A stretch of 42,500 bases of DNA from Tubiluchus corallicola (Eukaryota; Priapulida; Priapulimorpha; Priapulimorphida; Tubiluchidae). Location of the stretch: NCBI GenBank assembly GCA_030141605.1, contig JAQGDQ010000309.1, forward strand, positions 55,001 through 97,500. The letters are read 5' to 3'. A program made the position numbers and the translations under genes. The notes below the pieces were generated by a model. That model made no database searches and had not been told where the DNA came from. It was given only the letters and a program-made list of their open reading frames with translations. Position 1 is the stretch's first letter. Every line of letters begins with the position of its first letter. Positions 1-10,800 of this stretch are shown here, one piece after another.

Positions 1-1634
1 AATTTACAAAATATGAACTTCTAAATTAAAAATTCCATGAAAACTATATATACTTATTAAAACGATAAAACAAAACACATTTCACAAGGCTATAGGTTAT
101 GAATATATTGAGGAGACTGGTGGATAAAAGCATCATTATACCTGATTCTAACATTACATAATCTTTATTTATTTTAAGTATTTGTCTTCTCTACATTATT
201 CTTGAAACGCATTACAAAAAATGCACAACATATAACAGTTTCAAACAATGTCACGAAGAAAGGGCAGCGAAAGACAAAGTTAGCTGACCAAATATTAGTA
301 CTGGTAACATTTATTAGCGGCCCTGTGTTATTAATTATATTAAATGAGTAGGTCGTTGTAAATGGAAAAATAATGAAACAAAAATAGAAATATGATTATT
401 GGCAGGAAAATTTCATACTAAAACTAGTGAATGTCAGTGGACTGCATTTTGATCAGGTTCGACACCCCCAACCCCCCACCCACCCCCCACACACACACCC
501 ATTATTCTCGGGTATTGCGCAATGTGTGGCGTAAATGAGGTTGATCGCCTTGATGGGTTTGCGTTTCTTTTGATGACAGTGCAGGAAGAAAGTTTGCTAC
601 AGGGTTATTGTTTTCTCTGTTATTTTTTGTCATATTTCTTGCTTCTTGTTTTGTACAAACTATCGCCACTAGGACACAGACTTAGTAATTACTTGTACCA
701 AGCGGTACCTCATGACTGTCACCTAGTTCTGATTCGGTGTGGCGTTTGGTCTTTAAAAAAAAGTAAAGAGAAAGCTGAAATAGAGGCAGTAACTTTCGGG
801 CAGTCACTCTGGAAACACTCTGTCTTTCGTGCACTCTGTATTCTGGTGAAGCAGACTTTAAACTGCATCAAAGTTTGTCTAACTGGAAAAAGTCATCTCT
901 TATCATTCATATCTCCTATCAAAGTGTTATGGTTTGATAATCAAAATCAGAACAGAATCAATCAGAACAGAAATACCATTTATCTTAAAATAAACAGGTG
1001 TGAACTCCAAGCCTGCAGTTCATGTTTGTGCATTACGGTGACAAACAAAGTCATCGTTTTGCTCAGCATAACTGTTTATTGTTTGTGTACCATTTTCACG
1101 TCACATGCCCCTTAGTCATTTACTTCATCATATCTGACACTGTGACGCCATTACCCAAAATATTACATTTTATCTGAAACAAGATATATAAATTCCTTTA
1201 ATAAACTAACTCATTTCTATCAAAAGATCGATTACGTGAAATTAATGAGAGATTTACAGTAAATAAAATAAATGACGAAATAAAATTTACATACATCGTT
1301 GGCATTAAATCGTGAGTTCACAGAAACACGTCATCACATTGAAACTTAAATGACCGGAAATTTACTAGGATGCAAATATTGAGGCCAGATGTCGCCACTT
1401 GTAACTGTAAAACGCTATATTAAATTTAACAAACAAAAATCCTTGACAGTTCAGTTATTTTACCAATGCAATGTTCTACAAAACGATCATGGAAGAGAAC
1501 CGTTACAAAATACCATAATAACAAATTTTCCAAAATGATAGGTTAACAAAAGCTTTTCTTCTTTAAGGCATTTTATTAAAAGTGTTGGTCGCTTATTGTA
1601 CTATGTAATTGTAATTATTTTTGATTGCAAACAG
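1..1634. other. Intron or upstream region, no gene recognised
   Basis: AT-rich. The open frame at 522-1115 (+) has no recognisable domain and ordinary intron-like composition, so I do not call it a gene. A C-rich tract lies at about 461-500. Since exon 1 begins with a split codon, this stretch should be the 3' part of an intron. Confidence 0.5.
461..500. repeat. C-rich low-complexity tract
   Basis: Runs of five to six C separated by A, ending in (AC)n. The complementary strand has G-runs able to form a quadruplex. Confidence 0.6.
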
Positions 1635-1819
1635 AATTGTTGCTGAACCAGAAGTTCCGAAAACAGTTGAAATTAAAATCGACACCTTCAACAATGAAAC
1701 CTGCGTACTTGTTGATCCTGGCGATTGCTCACGGTATTACTTTTTTGGGAAACAAGATGTCTGCCATTCTCACTTCCCTCTCAACAGGCTCAAGCGGGAA
1801 ACCGGAACTCTTGATTTTG
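1635..1819 (+). CDS. PKD1-like exon 1 of the window (ectodomain)
   Basis: Acceptor AAACAG before 1635 and donor GTAACA at 1820. The first base completes a codon from an exon outside the window. About 61 codons, including [13 protein letters not shown] and a basic RLKR-E motif that fits a furin-type site. It ends in phase 1, which fits exon 2. A second reading frame in this exon starts [14 protein letters not shown] and looks like a signal peptide, but it does not fit the next exon's phase. Confidence 0.7.
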
Positions 1820-4800
1820 GTAACAATTTAATCTCAGGTCATTAACCAGTGGTTATTGTCAAAGTTATTTGTAGACCTTTATGTTTTAAAGTTTAATGTT
1901 CAATTTAAAACAAGCGTTATTTTCAATTTTTGAACATGGGCCATTTCGTATTTGAACATAAGTCGCTGTTAACAGATCGCCATCGTCATTGTCATCGTTG
2001 TTGCCATAGTTAATTTATAAATGAGATTCAATCCATCATATGGCAGCCATTCTTTTTTCTCGCGACTCCACTGATCACATCATCCAAACAGCAAACCGTA
2101 AGACACTCTTTGGCCACATTCGCCTTTTAAAAAGTCTTCGTAAATGGAGCTTTTGTACTGTTCTATACTTAACAGTTGATGGACTTTATAGTGAAGTTGG
2201 TACTGCTGTCAAAGTATAGTAACTAGAATTTATAGTAGTTGTATCTTATAGTAACACATACGACTGAATGTAGTGCAACTGCACACTTACATTGTTTTTC
2301 AACCCGCCTCAAGATGGCAGACAAAAAATTGCTCAGTCACCATGGCAACGACAACTTTAGCAATGCCTGTTCCGGTAGTGTGATGTTAGAAGTTATAGTA
2401 AGACAATGAACATGGCGACTGCGTGTCACAAATACCATGGCAACCCATTGTTCCAGCTAAGGTGTAGCTTGCTGCTGCGTGAAATTTTACACATTTTTTA
2501 CAATTAACGCACAAAGAGTTTATGTTCTACATTTGCATAAATAATACATCCCGGTTGGATATTTTATTTGCTATATGAAGATGCTGACTGTTTTTGTTTA
2601 AGAAGGCAAACAATTTATTTACCAGAGAAAATCTGCTGGTGCCCCATGAAAATCGCTTCATTTACTGAATAAAACAGGAATAAAAAACTTAATAAATTTA
2701 CCAAAAACGCACAAAATCCAAAGTGATCTTGATGCAAAAATGTGATTATTACAAAGCTTAAGAACCCCTCTTAATAGACGTTGACTGTTTTTACTTGCTT
2801 ATACTCATTGTAGCAAAATTAACGAATATTGTGTGAAAAGTGAAATTTCTCAATGGCAATAGTTGCAGTCGTATGCAACTAAATATTGTTACGAAGGCAG
2901 ATTTTGACCAATCCCCTAATGTTAGTAATGGGTATGGTTGAGAAGCCCAGTAATGCAAATGTACCTGTATAAAACAGAATGCACGCCGTAATTTGACGAT
3001 TCCAACCTGGCCTTTCTGTCTGTAAGAGTGAATGCTGTAGGTTTGCTGATTTTTATACAAAAGTCTGTTCACTTGTGATGGAGCCACTGGTTATGCATTA
3101 AAGTTTATTTTACATTCGTATTCTTTTTACTTTTCTCGTCTGCTGTAGTACTTCATAACTTGTATGCCGCTCTATACATCCTGAGATGGATCGGCGCTGG
3201 AGCCCTGATCCGTTACACTGGTGTCAGAAGTGGGATCCGAAATTGCCGCATTTTGTCTTGTTTACATCAGCGATAATGGGCAGTTTTACATCAATAGAAA
3301 TCATGGAAATCTATACCCGAACAAAATACACGTATTGTGGCTTGGACACTAATGATTGTGTGCAATATCTGTTTAGTTTGTTTCTTCTAGTATCAAATTT
3401 GACACCAATAAAATTATTTTTACAGACTTGCTCCTGAACGCCCAGGTATTAGATGAAGTGTCTTGGGTAATGACCTTGAATCACACGTATATGACATCCG
3501 CCATGTTCTCCATGCAAGTGATCACTAAAGACGCATTCAGGGAATTTATAGTGCAGCATGAATTCCCGATAATTTCTGTTGATTGTAACATACCAACGGT
3601 ACGTTTAGCAATAACGATGTCTGCTTGCAGTAGCATATATCGCACAGCTTATAATGCGTGGTAAAGTGCCTACTGTTACTCCATTTTTTTAATTGTCACC
3701 GTGGTCACTTCTAGTTTTATTGGAGTTGTGGCCTTATAGAATAAGCGTAGTAGCAGTATTTTGTAAACACAAAAATTACTTGCCACAGAAATTATTACAA
3801 TATTAATTTCATATTGCTCTGAATTAAATGTTAGTTAGTTTAAATTGTTAAGCACTTGTTAAACAAATTATGCAGTTCCTAGTTGCGATCCAGACAGAAC
3901 GAATTCGTCAGGTCGTTGGATTTGTTAGTTGCCATATAGTTGGTTGAATAATTAACTATATGGCAACTAACTATAATTGGTGGGTTATAATTAACTATAT
4001 AGTTAACTATAACTGATTGGTTAGAATTATAATTAACTACATAATTGATTCGTTAATTGGTTTGTTGATGTGTTGGTAGATGGGTCGTTTGATTGGGTGG
4101 TTGGTTGGTAATTGTTCATTTGATTGGTTGGTTGGTTGGTTGGTTGGTTGGTTAACTGGTCGGCTGGATGGTTGCTTGATTGGTGATTGTTTGGATGGTG
4201 GTTGTTTAATTGGTTGATGGTTGGTCGGTTGGATGATTGGTTGGTTGGTTGGTAATTGTGTATTTGGTTGCTTGGTTGGTCGTTTGATTGGTCGGTTGGT
4301 TTGTTGCTTGATTGGTGATTGTTTGGATGGTTGGTAGGTTTGTTGGTAGTTGGTTATTGACGTCTCTATTTATAGGTTATGATTGAGAATGCTTACTCTG
4401 ACTTTACTGAACCAGAAGAAAAGCGAATGTCTGACATGTACAACCTCTTTGCAAACATCGAAGTGAACTGCGCTGCGACGTCAAACAATATTAAACGTTG
4501 GACAGTGGTCAGCGTGGATCCTAATTATGGAGTTGACCTCGATGACCTTTCTGGTACGTTGCCGCCAGTCCAAGAAGCTGTCGAACGTAGCGCCATCTCA
4601 TTTTCTCCAGGGCAACTACAAACGGGAGTGTACCGCATCAGCATTATTGTGAGTATTAAGTAGCGTTATTGAAAAATATACCCCACTGATTCCTTTTCAA
4701 CCAGTTAATTTGAACCACCTTGTGGCTGGCATCTACCTGTATAACATATTTATAACTTTACGATTTTATATTACAAAAATAGCAATACGTGAAAGCGAAA

Positions 4801-7800
4801 TGTCAAGAAGTATCAACGTCGGAATTTATAGTTTTACACATATTCAAAAACACCAATAGCAATATGTTTCAGCAAGTGCGAGTAACTGGAAAGGTTTTTG
4901 TTACCTGAAAACTACGTTATATTTTAGTCTGGTTTTAGCTATGTTATTTCTATTGGCTAATTGACTTTGTCCTTTCAGCCATTCATTGAACCTTGTCACT
5001 TCTAACACTCATACGAGTTTCTAACTTCCATTTTCTGACCAAAGGACATGCCACTTTTGTTGACTCATAGAACATTGTCACATTCACCACATGAATATCT
5101 TGCCTAAACCTCAAAACCTTATTTCGTTAACTGTAGAACCTTGTAGCTTCTTCTGTCCCAAATACCTGCATATCACATTAGAGACTATAATTACTTTTAG
5201 AATGCCTTAACACACAATACTGACAGCATATAACAATGGTAGCAAATTCCTCTTCCCACATATTAGCTTACTTGCAGAACATTTAAAGACTAAATGCTTA
5301 ATGGTAGTGCGCTAATGTACTGAGCTAACTCAACACAGTGCCCAACAATGCTAGCAAGTTCCTCTTAATATTTGACTGAATTCGAACCAGGGGGTCGAAC
5401 TCCAAGATGGCATGGCGGTCTTGATATTGCGCATCATGAAGTTCCCTTTTATAATCGTTGTGTAACCGATACTTAATTACAAATGTTAATGTTAATTACA
5501 AATGTTATGTTAATTAGCTAAATTAATGTCTGTAAACAAGTACCTTATACCTGTTATAGCGTGTCATCTAACTCTCATAAAACAAAATACACAAAAACTA
5601 CACTGTACGGAGTTTATTAACAGCACTAATAAAAATAAGGAACCAAAATACACATGCACAAAAAAATAACTAACTAACTCAGTAACAGCACTACACCCGA
5701 GGAGCACCTGTGTCAGAAATCCCAGGCTGTAGTGACCTCTACACGCTTTTATACTGGCATTCCAGGTCAGCTGGCTTCTCACACCACGTGTAGGCCCAAA
5801 CAAGACGTCTGTACCTACAAGAAAGGGGTGAGTCGCTGCTGACGTGGAAGCAGGGCGTGTAGAGGGCCCTACACCTGACCCGACACAGGTACCTCCGTAA
5901 CAATATTTTATTTCACTATTTTATCTCACTAATATACCGAGCATTCATTTTTATTAGAGTCAGGGCCGGATTAACTCATAAGCAAACTAAACACGTGCTT
6001 GGCACATCAACGCTCAGGGGTCACCAAGCTGGCAAAAAATAAATTAAAAACAGATAAAAACAAATATTAAACAGATAGTAAAAATTTAACAAAGAATGTT
6101 AAAGAAGATTATGAAAGTCTTACACAGTTCAAAATGTGACATGGAGAATGATTCATTTTTGCTGCTAGGATGATTCATAATTTTTTGTGGCTGATTCGTT
6201 TAATTAAAATTTCATTTGAAGTCAATAAAGAATTTAAGTTACATAAACACTATAAGCCTACAGAGCAATGGAGTTTGTTATATAATATTGTGATGCCGTC
6301 TATGATAGCGAGGATACATAATTAACTAAGGAAAATTATAAAAAAAAGAAAAGAAAGAAAAACAGTAAAATGAAACACTTAACAACCTATTATAGCTGAC
6401 ACTTACGCGTTGAGTCGAGATGCAAACCAAAGGGTTAAACCAAAAATTACTGAATCACGACTGACTTAATAACAGCAACCAAGAAGAGAAAAACAAAATG
6501 AAACCGAAGCCGAACATGGCCGAGAACGCACTGCCCTCGAATCTACGAGAACAGGTTGTACGCTCGAGAAAATTGGCCTAGAAAACTGAGCTCTGATTGG
6601 CCCAGCCAATTTTACATTCAATACACTACATTTTCACGAAGCCCGTGACGATTTGATTCTGCGACCCGCTACAATGTCGTATAGTTTGTATCGCATGATA
6701 CGTATGCTTTGAACCGCTAAACGTGCTCTCGGTCATACAATGGAAGTTAGAAAATCGTAAGGGTGTTAGAAGTGACAAATTCAATAAATGGCTGAAAGTC
6801 CTTTAACCAATAGAAATAATATAGCTAAGACCAGACTGAAATACACACATCATCCACAATGCTAAGCAGTTCCTCTTCACATCCCATGCTTCTGTTTATT
6901 TCATAGTATTCATAAATAAATATTTGGTAATGCAGCACTTACATACTGAACTTGATGACCAACTTCAAATATTTTTAATCTTATTCTTTGTTAACCCAAC
7001 ACAGTACTCAACAATGCTTATGCCAACTGCCAGAGCAATCCCACCAGCGAGAAACAGAAACATGCACTTGAGTTCGGCAAACCCGAGAGAGTCCGTCAAC
7101 ATGCCTTCTTCGGGAGGCACTAAACAATGGGAGCCATTTTGCTTGAACAAATTCGACACCCACTTTTCCGTCAACCCGGTTTCAGCCAGTCTTGCAGTAC
7201 CATAATCGATAATGCTCTTGTAAGGACTGTCAATAGGTAACGTCAGACACAAGTTCTTGAATGATGAGGAAACGTGAGGCACTATAGACAGTTGGCAGGC
7301 GCCATGTTTCTGAAAATTAGACAATATCAGTACCTTTCCTGTAAAGAAGGAAGCAAAAAAAAAACATAATTGTCTTGAGCAACAAGTTCCGTTGCTTCGT
7401 CAGTTGATGAAACTGGCACTTCACTATCTGATTGCATCTTCTCCCAAAGCTTTCCAAGGACAGAATTTTTAGGACTGTTGCGAAGATCATCGGTCATGGC
7501 CCAGCTTGTAATAGTCACCGGCATGTAAGATGACACAAAGATTTCCTCCATTGACTTAAATGGATAAGCAATAGATCTAATGGTGAGCGAACTGACCAAC
7601 GACCCCAAGTAAAGGTCAGACATGACTATTGCAAATAGCCACCAGATGGTCAACAAAGTCCGAGAAGCAACTGCCCTCGGCAGAATTGTCCAATTTTTTT
7701 GCAAAAACGAAACTGTGGTGTAACATAAGACGTACGTAATACTTGGGATTGGTGTCCGTTTGCTCACATTGCTTATAACTTTTTCCTCTATGTACATCAG

Positions 7801-10800
7801 GCAGCCACTGCTTAAACTAAATACCAATAAAACTATCCATATTTGCAACGAGAAAGGTGACAGTGAGGGGTTTCTTCGGAAGTGTTTGTCTGGCCTCTTG
7901 ATCAACGCAACTTCCTTTGATTCTATCACCGGCGTGGTGAAATGGAGAATTTTGGCCCGGCTTTGTGTCCTTCTTAATAAGGACATTATTAAATCCACCT
8001 TTCCACTGACAGCCAGTGATGTGTGGTTGTACTCTGTGAAGCTGTAATGCCGGGTGGTGTAGGTAAAGTTGGCAAATTGGCTAAGTTGTTCCAGGATAGG
8101 CCCAGTAATTGGGTACATAAACCTTTCTTCGACAAAAAACGCCGCTCGCAAATGAAGACCACCAGGCTGCTTGATTTTCTCACCAACTTTCACTCCGGAA
8201 ATGACGTTGCGGAATGAAACTCCTTCCGTTTGAGCTTGCAGCGTCTTTATCATATCTTGTCGAAGATCGTTAAGCTGGTCTTTAGGTTCAAAATCCAAAC
8301 TTCCGCAAATGCTCACGCACACTAACAATGTCAGAAAGCTGTAAACATTAAAGCACAACTTGGACTTGAAAATTTTCATTCTTTTGGATGCTCTGGTTAC
8401 GGTAAATTATATTAGCGGGTAACTGTAATTAATGCTGGATAGAAATTCTATAGTTATTGTTCTGTTTTAATGGTTCTATTTCACTATACATGGCACATAA
8501 TACTGCCTATCGTACAGCTGCCTATGTATTGATGACCACTAGAACTCCCGTGAAGTCTAATGGATGACCATAGGTTACATTTTCTGTGTCATTACATTAT
8601 TTGTCCATACATGGTTTTGTTGTGTGCAACAACCAGGGTAACACAGTATAGACAAAGGTATCATTCTGTAGCCGCTTGTCACCTGTGCAAAAGATAAACA
8701 TTAACTGTATGTGCAGTGACGTGTCAATATGCATTATGCAGCCCCAATACTGGCAGTTATTTGAGATGTGTGTGCATCGGATCAATTATTAACATATTCT
8801 TCAATTCATTCGTTTGCTCGTCCGTTCACTTGGTCGTTCATTTATTCGTTCATTTTTCTGTCTGTCCGTCCATGGCTATGTGCGTCCATTTAACCGTTGT
8901 CCCATCCGACCGCTGTTCATTCACTCATTCATTCGTTCGTTCGTTCATTTGTGAAATTTTATGCATTCATTCTAATTCTTTCTTCATTAATGCATTCTAT
9001 CATTCATGCGTTCGTTCGTTCGTTCGTTCTTTCATTCGTTCGTTTTTATGCATTCATTCTAATTCAATTCGTTCGTTCGTTTGTTCGTTCGTTCTTTCAT
9101 TCATTCGTTCGTTTTTATGCGTTCATTCTAATTCATTCATTCATTAATTCATTCATTCGTCCATTTATTTCATTCATTCATTCATTCGTTCATTCATTCA
9201 TTCACACAAATGTTCTTTCATTCATTTAGTAATCATTATATATTTACGCCTGGCAGTTGATATAATTATTTAACAAGAAATCTCTTTATGAGAATTTTTT
9301 AAGTAAACTCATGCATAAGTAGTATACATAAGATATTCAAAGATGAACGAAGGGATATTTTTAATCACGTTGCGACCCTTTGTATTTTAGTACTATAATA
9401 CTGTTCCTGTGGACAAAGTAAATAGCAATGCAGAATTCATTATTCCATCTAGATAACTGACGTTAAACTGTCTTTTTCTGGAATTATAACTAGTTTTCAT
9501 AAATTTTTAAAACTACATGTAAATATGCACATTGCATTATAATTAACATGATGTTTATGTATGTTGTAGGTTTTAGTTGGTTTTAGATGTGATGTTATTA
9601 TGTGTATTAGTTATAGTGTTGAAAAGTACGTTTTTATGTCTTTGAGTCAATTGAATTTGTATTATATAATTGTACGTGTTGTTTGATGTTTGATATCATT
9701 TGTAATATGTGGATTTGTTTTATATTGAAATGTTTGTATTTGACATAACTTGTATTGGTATTTTGTTTTTAACACTAATACAAACAGCAGTTTTTTGGCT
9801 GATTATACATAATTATCTTCCTTGTATATATGATACTTGTGTATGTATAATAATGGCAATAAGGAATTATATATATGTTAAGTTTACTATTGTCACACGG
9901 CTATAATTTTACTTTAGGTTGACATGGACTTGAAAAGTGAGGGCCTTATTTCACCAGACTCTGACATCACACTTCGAGCAATAGCCACGCATTACATAAA
10001 AATTATTCCGTGAGTACCGCACTTGGCACATAAGATAGCAAAGTAAAAAAGGCGAGTTATTTAGGCTTTCCGGTAACTACATGCATATTTCCAGTCATTA
10101 ACAAAATGCTACTGTGTGGATATTGCTAGTAAGTCCACTTCAGCTGGTATTGAGAGATACAGAAAAATCAAATCTAATCTAATTTAAAATCTACAGGTCA
10201 CCAATTGATTGCCAAGTACTGGAAGATCAGTCATCTTATTTCGAAGAGGGGCCTGATTCATATTTGTGGTTCCTGCCTATGGATTTTGCAACAGATCCAG
10301 ACATTGATCCAAATCTTGACCAGGTAAGTAATTTCAGCATCTAGTTCATTATTCAGGAACTTTCATTCCTCTGTGCGTACAGTTTATTTTGTCCACTCAA
10401 TAAAGCAGGTAAGGCTCGTCTCAGTCTGTTCGACAACAATTGAATCATGTTCTTCGACTATTAAAAGCAGCAAATCTTTAAATATTTTTAAAAAATCTTT
10501 AAAACGTCAAATATTTCTGCCCCACGTCTAATAGCGAATAATTCATTTGGATTGTGATTCGTACCGGCCATGGTTTCTTGTCAAAAATCGGCAATTGCAG
10601 CTAATCTGAATATGTTATTGTTTTCTTACATTATGTTTTCATTTTGACTTCTCTTTTTTGTGTTTCCTTTCAACTAAGTGCTACACAGCTGTTCTTTACT
10701 TTCCTTTTCTCTCATCTCTTCATTTTTCATTCTTTATTTCACATAGCGGCTTAACAAGGTCCCCTTTATAGCTACCAGGCGCCAAACTTCAATATATGGT

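Larger units (their letters stand above)
3599..4375. other. Intron 2
   Basis: Holds a perfect inverted repeat (3924-3971), palindromic TTAACTATATAGTTAA sequence just after it, and a degenerate TTGG array (about 4049-4350) that runs almost to the exon 3 acceptor. No gene. Confidence 0.6.
4921..6845. mobile_element. Segment bounded by ~115-bp inverted repeats
   Basis: 4921-5040 (from TTTTAGTCTGG to CTAACTTCCATT..TGACC) matches the reverse complement of 6731-6844 over its whole length at roughly 80 percent by eye. This looks like terminal repeats of a DNA element of about 1.9 kb, now split by other insertions. I found no transposase and no clear target duplication, so an inverted duplication is also possible. 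Confidence 0.5.
4649..9917. other. Intron 3 (5.3 kb) containing the receptor gene
   Basis: Layout: inverted repeats at 4921-5040 and 6731-6845 around a 1.7-kb segment holding a solo LTR and a hAT-like end; the antisense ionotropic receptor (6965-8379); a TTCA/TTCG array (8805-9225); then AT-rich DNA to 9917 with no feature I can name. Confidence 0.65.

Noticed and set aside
522-1115. 197-codon open frame on the plus strand
   Set aside because: No domain, no repeats of known protein type, low-complexity hydrophobic runs consistent with T-rich DNA, and it lies where the intron before exon 1 should be.
1625-1831. Alternative frame in exon 1 with signal-peptide-like start
   Set aside because: It does not join in phase to exon 2, while the IVAEPEVP frame does. 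A chance hydrophobic run is more likely, though an alternative first exon is not excluded.
3186-3437. 83-codon frame upstream of exon 2
   Set aside because: Its start overlaps the LTR end and primer-binding site, and its end overlaps exon 2 in another frame.
8716-9229. Two overlapping 110-143 codon frames
   Set aside because: Products of a TTCA/TTCG tetranucleotide repeat (Ser/Phe/His/Arg periodic).
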